Shown here: positions 47,735-60,059 of the stretch, in pieces
Numbering within the stretch: position 1 is the stretch's first letter
How the letters are laid out: each line of letters begins with the position of its first letter
DNA from: Epiperipatus broadwayi
Lineage: Eukaryota; Onychophora; Udeonychophora; Euonychophora; Peripatidae
Direction: 5' to 3'
Assembly (NCBI GenBank): GCA_028023455.1
Contig: JAQFVV010012395.1
Coordinates: 2,668,001-2,732,000, forward strand
Length of the DNA: 64,000 nucleotides
Translations under genes and position numbers: made by a program
Notes under the pieces: generated by a model
Databases searched by the model: none
What the model saw: only the letters and a program-made list of their open reading frames with translations
What the model was told of the DNA's origin: nothing

Positions 47735-47815
47735 ATTTTTTTTCCATATGTCAAATGTGTTGATGGGCCAGCTGCTTGGAAGGCAGCTATGCTAATCACT
47801 AGGCCACCGACACTT
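47735..47815 (-). mobile_element. tRNA-Gly(TCC)-derived SINE, shorter copy
   Basis: The minus strand reads ggtggcctagtgattagca and tagctgccttccaagcagct, then jumps to the tail tcaacacatttgacatatgg and an A-run. Compared with the 12361 copy, the B-box region (about 12 bp) is deleted, so it could not be transcribed from its own promoter any more. Confidence 0.8.
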
Positions 47816-47819
47816 GCTC

Positions 47820-48280
47820 AATTTAGTTTAATATATTTGAATAAGAAGTGTAAGTTAATGTGCATATTTAATTGTGGCTATATAATACATTTAATTTTTA
47901 AAATTAAAGTATATATTTGTAAACTAAAAAATTTAATCATTTCATGCTTAAAGAATAATTGTTTGATGTTTATATAGAGTAATACAATTAAATTATTATC
48001 TAAAGATTTGTGTGCTTTGAAGTAAAGCTATTGTTAAATTGGTATGCTTTTTCTTTTTTTAATCTCCTTTTGTTCACTGATTTTATAAATGAAAAAAAGG
48101 AATTTTGTCTTTTTTTCTATTAAAAACTACTTCTAAAGGGAAACCACTCCCTCTCTTGCTTTTTTATGTTTCAAAGGTACTTTATTCATTCTTTGTAAAG
48201 AAAACATTGGTTACACTTTTTTTTTTTTTTTACCACATTAATTAAATCATAGACACAAGATACAACAAATCAATAAAAAA
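47820..48280. other. Intergenic, nothing recognised
   Basis: AT-rich; T-run at 48218-48231 and A-run at 48277-48288 next to the 3' end of LINE C. Confidence 0.5.
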
Positions 48281-48284
48281 AAAA

Positions 48285-49956
48285 AAAACCACATTTATTA
48301 TTGCGGCAAGTGTGTCATGCTATAGCTTTGAAGATTGAGACAGTCTCTACTAGGTTTTTATATATACCTTGTAGCCCTTTCTCTTATTGTTTGTAGTTTA
48401 TTTCTAAAAGCAATTAGTAGACTTCTTGAACTGTTTTCATAGACACATACGCATCTTGTGCACCATTTAGCATAAAGAACAAAGATATTAGCACGTACAT
48501 TAGAAAAAAGATCTTTACCAAATTCCTTAAATATATATCTAATATTTATATTTTTATTCTTAAATATGACTGGTATTTCTGCATTGATCTGATCAAAGCT
48601 GGGACATGAGAAATAAATGTGAGATTGCGTTTCAAACTTTCTTTTACAAAGGCGACAGCAATTATCTATTGATTGAGTCTGTCTTGTACTTGCAAAAAAA
48701 ATTGGTAGGTAATGGTTCAAAGTTGATCTTAACTAGAAATTGAAAGAATTTAGGCTCAAGTGACCAATATCTAAATTTGTGACATAGTTGTTTATTTGTA
48801 AGTTCAATTATAGACTTTCATGAATTTTTGTGGCTTGGGAAAGTAATAAATATACTTCCCAATATTGATATTTATTCTTTGGGGGAATATAGACAAGATT
48901 TTATATTTCTAGGACTAAGCCGCTAATGACCATTAAATATCCTGTAAGTAGTGGTGGTCTATCTGTAGGTGGGATTTTAAATGCTATTTCTAGGTAAGGA
49001 AACATCTCACTATATCTTGAAATGATATTAAGTAATTTTTGTATTTCAAATACTTTTATTGAATGTAGACTCAGACCATTGCCACTGGAGCTTTCTGATT
49101 GACATTGATGAAATCATTTTACCCCAGAGAAGTTTTCTCGGTAGTGTATAACTATGGTTAATAAATTTCTTTGTAAATTTTATTATTAGTGTATAATATA
49201 TCATTCTAGTCACAATTAGCATGTTGTTTAAAGAAACTTTGCCATGTAGAGAGAGATAAGCTTTTGTCAGGGAGTTGATTATATGTTCTATTTTATTTGT
49301 TAGTGGTTTTGAATATTTGTTCTCATTTGTGTAGGATTTAAATAAAAAGGAAAACCTAAAAAACTGTTGGGTTTTTCTTTAAAATGTTCTATAATATGTG
49401 TCCTGTGTAAATTTGCCATGCACTTGATTTTTCCATATTAAACATTAGTTTGAATTTGTCAGTGTATTATTTTAGCAATTTTATTACAAGTGGAATTTGT
49501 TGTTTGGATGATAAGAAAATTGCAATACCATCCATGTAAGCAACATCTATAGTGCTGGTGTTTAAATCTGGGATATATATGCCTGTCATTTCTTTTTCAA
49601 TGGCTGCAAGCAAAGCGTTTATGTATATTAAGAAGAGAAGTGTGCATAATGGTGAACTTTGAGGTATAGAACATTTGTGGGTAATAGATGGTCATGTTCA
49701 TCCACTTATAGTTGCATGTATGTCTCTGTTGTGAAGCAAATTTGTCAAGATATAAAGGTAAGCTTTAGGTATATTTGTTTCAGTTAGAGTGTTAATCAGA
49801 ATGTCAATAAGAACTGTATCAAATGCAGATTTAATATCCAGCTGAATCACAACAGAATCATATTTTTTATGTTAATATAAAGGCTGCTTAATTAGTGGAT
49901 GAGTCCTTTTTTTGTAAATTGGCTTTTTGAGAGAATACTTTATATTGCTTTCGTAC
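48285..49956 (-). mobile_element. LINE family C, RT to 3' end, abutting the giant foldback
   Basis: Minus-strand order: LDIKSAFDTVLID (motif A, about 49843-49800), HKCSIPQSSPLCTLLFLIYI (motif B, about 49680-49620), AYMDGIAIFL (motif C, YMDG at 49538-49527), thumb remnants, then the Cys-His tail CCRLCKRKFETQSHIYFSCP in the open frame 48720-48358. An aataaa word near 48300 marks the 3' end. It differs from families A and B in every motif. Motif C has Gly for the second aspartate. Its 5' limit coincides with the terminus of the foldback at 49957; I could not find its continuation beyond 54675. Confidence 0.82.
48358..48720 (-). pseudogene. C-terminal Cys-His domain of LINE C
   Basis: 120 residues, the longest open piece of LINE C. 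It carries C-C-x2-C then H-x5-C (CRLCKRKFETQSHIYFSC), the zinc-ribbon-like tail seen after RT in several LINE clades, followed by about 80 residues with a WCTRCVCVYE stretch. It is downstream of a frame-broken RT. The start codon is arbitrary. Confidence 0.75.
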
Positions 49957-52510
49957 TAGTTGGTTAGCTGTACTGTGGCCGCTAGGCAATGCTGCAGTAC
50001 CACCAAGAAGCCTACAAGTGAGAAATTTCCAAAAATCGCTGAAATCGATGTAAAATTAAAACGCCTAAAGCAAAGAAATCGAACAAATCCTTCTAAAATC
50101 AAAAAGAAATAGAAGAAAATGCTATAAAATTCAAATTACAAAAACAGAAATTGGTGAAATACGTCAAACACAACTCCCCCCATGAAGAATTCGATCAAAA
50201 ATAAGTAAAATGCAAATTACAAAAATCAAAAAAATCATGAATGCTATTTTTAAAAGCCTATAAAATAAAATAAAAAACTATAATAAAAGCCTATGAAATT
50301 AAACAAAAACTATAATACTAAATCGCAAAAAAATTAACGAAGCTTCATTAATGGCAGATGGCGGGAATGCAATACATTTGAAAAAAAAATTCTGAATTTG
50401 GATCCTATTATGTGAAATACCTTAATAACAGATTAATACTTATTAAGTAATTAAATGTAGATAACAATGAGCTAATAGCTATTTAAAAAATAAAACTAGC
50501 TATAAAATACAAATTACAAAAACAGAAATTGGTCTAATATATAAAACACCCTACCCCCCAGCACGATTATAGCTAGCTTCATTTAAATATTATAAGTTTT
50601 TAAAATAGATTTATAGAGATATGCGGTGAAAAAATATTACCAATTTTCTTTCAGGCTGAGTTGTCTGGTACTTGAAGTTTGCAGTATAAAAATTCATTAA
50701 AAAGAACATTCAAATTTTGAGCAAAATTATTTAGAGACGCTTTTTTCAAACAGCTTGCAGCACACTTAACTAACAACAGCAGATTAAAGAAGACAGTTTG
50801 ATAGTGGTTATATGGTGGATTAAAAAATGCAACAATGATGGCAGAATTTAACAGCACGCTTTAAAGAAAGTACTTCCGCAAAATATAACATTCCAATGCA
50901 ATTTAAGAGGGCAGAACACTTTTACTTTGGTACAACTCCATTGCCTCATGTTCTGTCTTTGGGCGATACCAAATTTTCATCATTTTGAGTAAGAAAATAT
51001 GGCAAGACACTATATCTACTTAAATTTCAGCGCGGGTTTTTGAAATGTTGCCTGAAAGTTTGTGCATGCATGTTTAATATTGTATTCATCTGTGTAAAAA
51101 AAAAATCCATATTAAAATCGTCAAAAAATAAAAGAAATACCAACAACTTGTATTTTCAGCACTCAAAAATAATTAATATGTCATAATAAAACTAAGCAGG
51201 TATTTCAAAAGATTAGTTCAGTCACATTTTGATTAAATTTGTTGACCCAAACAATTATATATTTTGGACTATTACGCAAGCAATTGTGAAAGATCTATTA
51301 CATCACATTTCATTTTGCAAGTACAAACTATGATGTCTAATATGTTGAGTATCACCTTTGTTTTACTAAGATTACCAAAACAGCTAAGTTAAGAAATTTA
51401 ACAATAGAAAGCTAAATATCTACACAATTTTAAAAGTTAGAAACTGATAAATAGTTGCATAAACATTTTGTTATATATGTATGTTATATGAGATTCTTAG
51501 GAAAATAAAGAATTAAATTGATACACAGAAATTAAAGATTTGAAAAGATGTTTATAATCGCTCTGTAACATACATCACAGTTTGTACTTGCAAAATGAAA
51601 TGTGACGTAATAGACCTCTAACAATCGTTTGCATAATAGCCCTTTCACACGAAAAATATAATTGTTTAGGCCGGCAAATTTAATCAAAATGTAACTGAAC
51701 TAGTTTTTTGAAATACCTGCTTAATTTTATTACGATGTATTAATTATTTTTGAGTGCTAAAAATACAAGTTGTTGGTATTATTTTTATTTTTTGATGGTG
51801 TTAATATGGATTTTTTTACTCAGGTGAATACATTATTAAACATGCATGCACAAACTTTTAGGCAACATTTCAAAAACCTGTGCTGAAATTTAAGTTAATA
51901 TATTGTCTTACCATATTTTCTTACTCAAAATGATGAAAATTTGGGATCTCCCAAAGACAGAACATGAGGTAGTGGAGTTCTTCCAAAGTAAACATGTTCT
52001 GCCCTCTTATTCTGTCATTGTTGTTGTATTTTTTAAACCACAAAACAACCGCTGTTGAACTATCTTCTTTAATCTACTGTTTTTAGTTAAGTGTGTTGCA
52101 ATCTGTTTGAAAAAAGCTTCTATAAATAATTTTGCTCAAAATTTGAATGTTCTTTTTAATGAATTTTTATGCTGCAAACATCAAGTGCCTACCGCAAATG
52201 CCGAACAACTCGGCCTGGAAGAAAATTGGTAATATTTTTTCACTGCAGATCTCTATAAATCTATTTTAAAAACTTATAATATTTAAATGATGCTAGCTAT
52301 AGTCATACTTGGGGGAGAGATTGTGTTTTATATGTTAGATCAATTTCTGTTTTTGTAATTTGTATTTTATAGCTACTTTGATTTATCAAGTAGCTATGAG
52401 CTTGTTATCTATATTGAATTACTTAATAAGTATTAATCTATTATTAAGGTACTCCACATAATAGTGTTCAAAGTCAGAGGAATTTTTTTTCAAATGTACT
52501 GCATTCCCGC

Positions 52511-54177
52511 TGTGACAGAACGGGTTCAAACCCGGTCACAACTACTATAAGAGGTGGCGGTCATTACACATATATGTAATCTTGGTATATATAGATTTAA
52601 TTATTATATTAAGTGGTGGTGGTTATATAAATCCGGATAGAATGAAGGGAGGGGGGTGCTTGTCATTTCGAAATGGTGTGTATGTGCAAATTACAAATGT
52701 GTGTATAAATGGGGTTGATGGTTGGAGAGATAGAAATGAGGTTTTATTTTACTTGCATTATAAAAGCCTAGGAATTTCCAGCAGAAATGGATTTTTGCTT
52801 TCTTTTGTTATAAGAAAAGCAGAAGGTGATAAAAGCTTTCACCCTTTGACTAAAATCCGGTTAGATGGAAATTGGAGAAACAGGAAGTGCAGATTGAGTG
52901 AAGTTTCTAGAACGAATGGAAAAGGCTATAAAAGGAAGGGACCCAGAATATCCCTTGTCTTGTCCCTGCAGAGATTGAATCGTTAACACAGCAGAATCGT
53001 TAGTTCAATTTCAAAAATCAAGATTATAAGTTTACCCAATGGCGACCAAAAAGGAAATGTTGGGGTAAAAGCCTAACATATCTGCCTCAAACCCCTAATT
53101 TCCACTAACTGCGGCTGCTACACTCAACAATAAACAAGATGCCTCTCTGGATTAAAACAACCACCAACGTCAGAACCATGAAGCAGATCCTCATCAAACG
53201 ACTGTGTAATAAATCAAAGAATGGAACCTCATGATGGATCATATATTTAGTTACCTGTGATGATCTGAACTATCAAAAGTGAAAAATATATTCTTCCACA
53301 AATTCCTCGAGGATGTGCAAGTAATAAAAGAAAATTATGTATTGATTTGCTATTTATAATAAGAAACTAAGAAAGAAATTATTAACCGATTCTATAGACT
53401 TGCGTAAATCAATAAAAACTTTTCTTAAGATTTTACTTGTGGATACTAATAATAGCTATTAGAGATTGAGGTCATGCTGGAAATTCAATGAAATGGCCTA
53501 GAGTAGTAATAAAGAAACAAATAGAAAAGTAGTGGAAGGGAAATCTCTTTCTATCAATCTTCACTATTTGACATTTATAAATAATAAATATTTGAAAGAA
53601 TGTTGCATGCGTATGTAACCAATCAAAATGTCAGAACTTTAACTATATTTATGTTAATGGGATAAGGGTTAAATTATATATATATTTTATATAATTAGAA
53701 AATAATAATTGTCATTTGGAATAGCGTTTAATAAATCTGATTCAATAATGAAACCATATGTAGAAATCTTGTTGTGGTATTTTCTTCTTTATGTGTATTT
53801 TATGTATTATTGAAATTCTTATTCTCATTCATGTCTACTCTTGGCCATGATACCATCCGACCTGAGTCTGAGCTAGCTGATGGTCAAAACCTCTCTCACA
53901 TGTTCTTAAGACAGTGGCTATTATTGGTAATATATTTACTTCACATAATTTTTATTTTTTTTATAAGATGGGTGCTTGGAATCCTAGTGATGTCCATAAA
54001 TATGCTTTGGGAATCTATCTATTAGAGTTACTGAGAACGAATTTATAAGACATTCATATCAATTAGTGATTAAATCAAAAATAGTTCTGATTAAATATAT
54101 ACGTAAGCACGTATGTTTAGGGTTGAAAGAGTATCAGGTGAAAATTATTCTTATTAGTGAAGGGAGGTTTTGTTACA
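52511..54177. mobile_element. 1667-bp insertion with CCGC target duplication, LTR-like ends
   Basis: It begins TGTGACAGAAC and ends GTTTTGTTACA, with CCGC on both sides (52507-52510 and 54178-54181); the uninterrupted left foldback arm supplies the empty site. TGT...ACA ends and a 4-bp duplication fit an LTR element. A TATA box (tataaaag, 52927-52934) and a primer-binding-site-like tggcgaccaaaaagg (53040-53054) suggest an LTR at 52511-53038. No second copy of that stretch was found, so it is either a long solo LTR or an element with a divergent 3' end. The 134-residue frame at 52582-52986 is not recognised. Confidence 0.75.
52927..52934 (+). promoter_or_regulatory. TATA box of the LTR-like insertion
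   Basis: ggctataaaaggaaggg is a strong TATA element in otherwise moderate sequence, placed as in the U3 region of an LTR. Confidence 0.5.
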
Positions 54178-54431
54178 CCGCCATACGCCATTAATGAAGC
54201 TTCATTAATTTTTTGAGATTTAGTATTATAGTTTTTGTTTAATTTCATAGGCTTTTGAAAATAGTATTCATGATTTTTTTTGTTTTTTGTAATTTGCATT
54301 TTACTTATTTTTAATCGAATTCTTTATGGGGAGGGGAGGTGTCGTGTTTGACGTATTTCACCGAGGTCTGTTTTTGTAATTTGAATTTTATAGTGTTTTC
54401 TTTTATTTCTTTTTGATTTGTATTTTAGAAG

Positions 54432-54600
54432 GATTTGTTTGATTTCTTTTCCTTAGGCATTTTAATTTTACATCGATTTCAGCGAGTTTTGGATAGAAAT
54501 TTATGGGTGTGTGTGTGTGTGAAGATTTGTTTGATTTATTTGCCTTAGGCATTTTAATTTTACATCGATTTTGGCAATTTTTGGATAAAAATTTCTCGCT
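54432..54600. repeat. 92-bp tandem duplication in the right foldback arm
   Basis: gatttgtttgattt, ccttaggcattttaatttta and catcgattt occur from 54432 and again from 54524. A (GT)n run at 54508-54521 lies at the unit boundary. The left arm has a single unit, so the duplication happened after the arms formed. Confidence 0.85.
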
Positions 54601-54679
54601 TGCAGGCTTCTTGGTGGTTCTTGATGATACTGCAGTGTTACCTAGCAGCCACAATGCAGCTAACCAACTAGTACCATTG

Positions 54680-55660
54680 CATTAATAATTATTGATAATA
54701 AAAAATGTATAGCCTACCAGTTGATGGAGGACTAATGAAACAATGAGGCTAATCGTTATGTTTCATATTTTTTAATTAAAAAACTCAAGTAAAAAAAGTA
54801 TGAAAATAATAATTTATGTTTAAAACATGAAATTAATATAATTTATGTAAAAACAACTCTGAAAATATTTTAGTGAACAACAATATTTGAAAAAAAAATC
54901 AATCAATAGGTATGTTCAATGCAAATATTTGACGATAAGTTTTAATAGCAATGACAATAAATGATAAATGATGTCAATAAAGGCAGAGCAAAACAAATAT
55001 GTTAATAATATAGTATGTTTGAAAATATGAAAGTAATATAATTTTTTAGAAAACAAAATTGAAAATAATATATTTAACAAATAACAGTTCATCAGATATA
55101 AAATTAGTGATGAGAGCAAATACTAATTTAATTTCTTCCTGAATGTTTTTGCATTGGCGACGCTTATTGAAAATATTTGTTTTTCTAATGTTGTTTGTTC
55201 ACTAAATACATTATTTTCAGTTTTTCCAACATTATTTTCATGCTTTTTTCTTTGCTGCCATTGATGCAGTTCATCTTTGTTGGATTTAAATTGCAATAAA
55301 TATTTTAATATAAAAAGATCAACAAGAATACTCCAGAAATTAAAGTTAAATTTAAATGTATGACAATGGAAACTGTTTTCGGAATGGATTATAGATATAA
55401 GAAATTGAATAGAGTTATGTAATTAAAAGGTTTCTACAAACTGAATGAAAAGAATGGAAGAGCAAATTTTGAACTGATTATTGTAAAGATAAAATCTTAC
55501 AAATAGTAGATCTGGAAAATGAAATTAATTAAATGCTTTCGCAAAGGAATTTTTTGAAGAATTTCTGATAAAAAAACAATTAAACTGAAGTCTATAAAAA
55601 CTCGGGATTGTAGAGGTAAGCACTCTTTTTTTTCATTTGTGTTGGTGAAGTGCTATTGTG
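54680..55660. other. Intergenic, no gene recognised
   Basis: AT-rich. A donor-like gaggtaagc at 55613-55621 could close an upstream untranslated exon of the candidate gene at 55667, but this is speculative. Confidence 0.4.
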
Positions 55661-55666
55661 TTTGCT

Positions 55667-55789
55667 ATGAGTATCGTCGGTAAACAAGTCAACATTTGCG
55701 TGGGAATAAACTCAGATGTTTCGGAATCTGAAAGTATAAAAATTCCCCTAATATTTAAAGCAGATCATCCTGATCTTATTTTGTTTTAT
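55667..55789 (+). CDS. Candidate first coding exon of an unrecognised gene
   Basis: From the ATG at 55667 there are 41 open codons (begins MSIVGKQVNICVGINSD, ends ADHPDLILFY), then a consensus donor GTAAGT at 55790. The exon would end in phase 0. Codon use includes CG-containing codons (atc-gtc-ggt, tcg, gcg) rarely seen in the neighbouring sequence, and the residue mix is protein-like. The upstream tract ttcatttgtgttggtgaagt is compatible with a short leader. No family was recognised and no downstream exon was traced. It could also be a chance ORF. Confidence 0.35.
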
Positions 55790-55794
55790 GTAAG

Positions 55795-57695
55795 TGTAAA
55801 TGGCTCTTAGGTTTTAACTTGGGAAACTTATAGTTATTTAGTGTAGTTGGGAAAAAGTCAGTCCATTAAATAAGACAGTAATTGTCTGACATTATTGAAA
55901 GAGTGTTTGAAGACTTTAAGAACTCCATAATCATTTATTTGTCTCTATATATTAATTATAATTAAGCTTGTATATATATATATATATTCTAGTTTTGTGC
56001 TTGTATAACTTATAATAAATCCTTAGTATTAAGTTTAGCTTTGCAAGTTGTGGATTAATGCACAACAACCTTCATCACTAATATTTTTATAGAATGTTTG
56101 CATTGATCATACTTTTCAAAAATATTTATTTTTCAGTTGTTGTTTTTTATTCCACTAAGTATATTGCTTTCAGATTTGTTTTCATGTTTTCAAGTATATT
56201 ACTTTTATTTTGCTTTTTTATTTTATTCATAAAATATTAAACTTAATAAAGAAAAACTAATTAATAATTAGCTTTTTTTAAATGATATTATTATGTGGAT
56301 GGTGATTCCTTCAACAGGTAGAGCATACATTCTACTAGTATTGAACTATTATTATTAAGAAGGATATTTCTTCAGGATTACCTATCATCTTTGATTCTTC
56401 AGATTTTTTTATTTCATTATTATGATAATGAAGTCCATTTATCTTATAATTGTTTTTTTTTTTTTTCATGATCTCATTTCCAAGAATTATATTAATTTGA
56501 CTATCAGTATGTGCACACATTATTGACTCTTATTGAACTTATTATTTTTTTATAGGGTATTCCTTTATGAGGTTTTTTTATTATCCTGATTCTATTTTTA
56601 TCATAAGCTGAATCATTTTCATAGCTTGATGTCTTAGTGCACAATATTGTTTAGGAATGCATTAACCACCTTATGTTTAATCTTATTTCATTATTGAGAA
56701 AATTATTACTATCTGTTAATATTTCACTTTTTTAAACAAATATTGTTATTTTAGAAGAAATTTCAACCATCCAAAATAAAGTTTGAATAAAGTTATTTTT
56801 AATAATTTATTTAATTGCATATTTTTATAAAGTGTATATTATTTTTTGTCATATGATAGGAATTACTAATATGAATGAATTCTACAATGTGTAGCAACAG
56901 GGTAGCTATAAGATTTAATTGATATCTACAATATGTATTTAATTTACAAGCATAATTATGAAATTATCAGAAAAAGAAGGAAAACAGATTTTAGGGATGT
57001 TTAATTTGATTGTAACATTACTCACATTAATATAATAGCTTAGTTCCATTTTTGAATATGATATTGCTTTAAATTTTTAAATTATAACATCATATAGTAT
57101 AGGCAAATCACAAACAGTTTGATATAATGCCTCAACAAAATCATAATAATATCATCATAAAAAAGTCTGGAACCCTTGTATGTCTTATTGGAATAAAATT
57201 ACCAAGATTATTATTACTACAGCTTTTAGCATGGTATCTATCTATCTATTTATATTTTACCTTTTTTATACCATTTGTTCAAGATAATTGATAAATAGTT
57301 TGTAAGATTATCATTTTTAACAATTATCGGTCTGCAGCAGAATGAAGAACTCTTACAGTACCTCCAATTCTTAACTTTTTTTCTCTTCTACCTTTTTTCT
57401 GTTCATGACTCCAATAAACTGAATAATCTTATTAATTTCAAATGTTTTTTTTCTTTCAAGGCCTTTTAAAATTGTATTAGTACTATGAAGATATATATCT
57501 TGATAATTAAAATAATTGGAACATTTGTATTCGATTTGTTCTCAATATAAAAGCTAAAGAGGATATTTGTTTTAATTGTATTATTGTTTGAAAAGATACA
57601 CACACTAAAGTACATATGAAAATGCCCCATAAATAAATAAAAAAAATTTTTTAAAATGGATTTGTAATTTTCAAATAAGAATATTTTTATGATGT
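55795..57695. other. Intergenic or intronic, nothing recognised
   Basis: AT-rich with a (TA)n run at 55973-55987. If the exon at 55667 is real, this would be its first intron. Confidence 0.4.
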
Positions 57696-57700
57696 ATCAA

Positions 57701-57782
57701 CCCCCCCCCCCCCGAATAAATTATTTGTACTGCAATTGATCATATTTATTCTCAATAAAATATTTTTATAAGGGGGGGGGGG
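57701..57782. repeat. Facing poly-C and poly-G tracts
   Basis: Thirteen C at 57701-57713 and eleven G at 57772-57782, 58 bp apart, in a setting with almost no G+C. They could pair as a hairpin or form four-stranded structures. Both are preceded by aatatttttat. Confidence 0.9.
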
Positions 57783-57789
57783 ACGACTT

Positions 57790-58285
57790 TGGAAGTATTT
57801 TTTACATATTTATATTAATTCATTCCTAGTTGAAGATATATTTATTATGAGATTAACCAGGACATTTATGTTTGTTATTGTCCACACCCTTTAGAAAGTC
57901 TGCAGTCTTTCCTTTAAAGCATTTTTTTTTGTAATATTTTATCTCAAATTAACATTATCGATTTTCTTTAGGGCATTTCTATTTGCAGAAGATAAAAAGT
58001 TCAATATGACAGTTCACTTTTTTGACAATTTGCCATCTTTTATCAAATTCATTCATAATAAAAAATAAATAAAAAATTAAATAATTAAGATGCAGTTTGA
58101 ACTTTATTAATTTAGTAATATTTTTAAGAAAAGGATTTAACATTTAAATGCATTCTGTTGAAGATGTGGTGAAGACTGCTTCATTAGTGCAATTATATTT
58201 TTGCTTTGTTGTCAGTGCAATTAAAACATATATTCCAATAGGAATTTATTCTCCACATGAATTAGTTATAAGTTGACTACCCGAA
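57790..58285. other. Intergenic, nothing recognised
   Basis: AT-rich, no supported feature. Confidence 0.5.
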
Positions 58286-58289
58286 AAAA

Positions 58290-58425
58290 AAAATCACAGG
58301 GTTGCTCAGAAATCATCAGCTATCTAGAAAAATTTGCATTGCATCTTTCTCTTAGATTTGAACCTAGGTTATGGCATGTTATGTTGACATTCTGTAATTA
58401 ACAGAATTTAAACAGGTAAAGTATA
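58290..58425 (-). repeat. Possible tRNA-derived SINE
   Basis: The minus strand carries aacctaggttcaaatct (B-box consensus ggttcaaatc at 58366-58357), with ttctgttaattacagaa upstream as an anticodon-arm-like hairpin. No A box is clear and no second copy was found. Confidence 0.4.
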
Positions 58426-58429
58426 ACAT

Positions 58430-60055
58430 GGAGTTAATAAAATTAGTTTACCAATAATTAAACCTTAACAAATACATTTTTCAACTCATGACAGACTTGC
58501 TAATGTTGTTCCATGATACAAAATGTCTAGTGCATTCTGTATTCAGCTATTTATATTGTATTATAGTATTTATATAAGTATTGTCTGAATCTAGATATTC
58601 AATATGTTTTTTCTTCTGTATTTTACTCAAGGTGTGGTGACATTCATAAAGCAGATGAGGAATTTGTAAAACCATTGGTTTACACTTTAACTTTCTTAAT
58701 TGTTCTCATTAATTTTTATTTATAATTAATATATATGTTAAGCAATCTATTGGAAATGAGGTTTTATAAATTCACAAAGCCATTTGGCTTGTATGCCATT
58801 TTAGTTCTTAGATAAGCAATCTAATTTATAAAACAACAGATAAATCAGCATCCATTTCATACTTATAATGTCAAACTCTCAAATTTTTTTAAAAATAATT
58901 TTGATTATTGACTATGATATGTAGTGACAATATTTTAATTGTTTCACAATGGAAAAATGTTTAATAAAGATATAGAGATATTACTGTTTTGAAGTTGATT
59001 AAAATTATATGTTGTCCATGGATTCAATATATGTTCAAAAAATTTAACAACTATTAAAATTTCTCTTTACTAGTTATAGTGAATTAGCATAGACATTGTA
59101 AGTTTCAACTAAAAAGATATTGATATTATTATTATAAAGATATTTCAATTATTGGAAAACATATAAATTATATAAAATACAGTATTGACAAATTTTGAAT
59201 TACTGATATATTACTGTTATCACTTTGGTATTGCTAATGAATGCCACTATTATCTGTATATTTTTTCAGAGTTATGACTTTCCTTTTGTTGCTTAATACT
59301 GAAGTATATATCACTTTTATTTCAATTAAAGGTTTTTTATTATTAGATTTTTAAAAAAAAATACTATTGTTGTATAAACTGAAACAATATTAAGAAGGAA
59401 ATCCTTAAAAAGGAAACAAGTCATAAAAATTATGAATTAAAAACTATACAATGGAAATATCCAAGCATGTCAACACTTTGTTTACCGATAGATTTCCATT
59501 CAGTTTTAAAATCTACTTATAAAAGTCATATTAAATTAATTAAAACATTTTGATCTAGTTATTTATAATTTTTTTTAAATGTTTCAGATTGGGGGGTAGG
59601 GATTTGTTGAAGGACTTCAATAAATATTTAAAATATTTTATAAGAAAATATGTAATTGTTTTTGATATCTAATGAATCACCTGTGCAACACCAAAAAAGA
59701 AAATATTTCCCTATTGCTGTAACATTAAATGTTTGATATTTGCTACCATGGGCTGAATATCATGGGTTTATAATGCTCATTTCACAAGTGATGAAGATTA
59801 CACAATAGTAAAATTAACTTTTTTTTTTTAAAGTTAGAGCATCAACATTATTATAACTGATCCAAATTATTTAGGATTTATTACTTTTGGGCCAAGAATG
59901 GCTAGATACTTATCAATTGACTGTTTTTGTATGATATATTGGATGGGATAAAGGATGATTACTTAAAAGTGTTGAAGAATTTTCAGATTTGAAGCCTACA
60001 TCATGGGCAAAACTGACTGACTACTGTATCACGAGTTCCTATATTGTTATGGTAA
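58430..60055. other. Intergenic, no gene recognised
   Basis: AT-rich, no supported feature. Confidence 0.5.
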
Positions 60056-60059
60056 AAAT

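Larger units (their letters stand above)
49957..54674. mobile_element. Giant foldback element with about 1.4-kb arms
   Basis: The left arm runs from gtactagttggttagctg (49957) to about 51336. Its inverse complement runs from about 51570 to 52510, is interrupted by the 52511-54177 insertion, and resumes from 54178 to ctaaccaactagtac (54674). The central spacer is about 230 bp. Arms agree throughout with modest divergence, e.g. ttttcatcattttgagtaag at 50973 against cttactcaaaatgatgaaaa at 51910. There is no transposase and no clear target duplication. It is either a foldback transposon or two copies of one element joined head to head. An RNA copy would be a very long hairpin. Confidence 0.85.

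Noticed and set aside
52582-52986. 134-residue ORF as a host gene
   Set aside because: It lies wholly inside the mapped 1667-bp insertion, overlaps its TATA box and shows no known motif.
53774-54025. Hydrophobic 83-residue ORF as a membrane protein
   Set aside because: AT-rich sequence gives Phe/Leu/Ile-rich chance ORFs, and it lies inside the inserted element.
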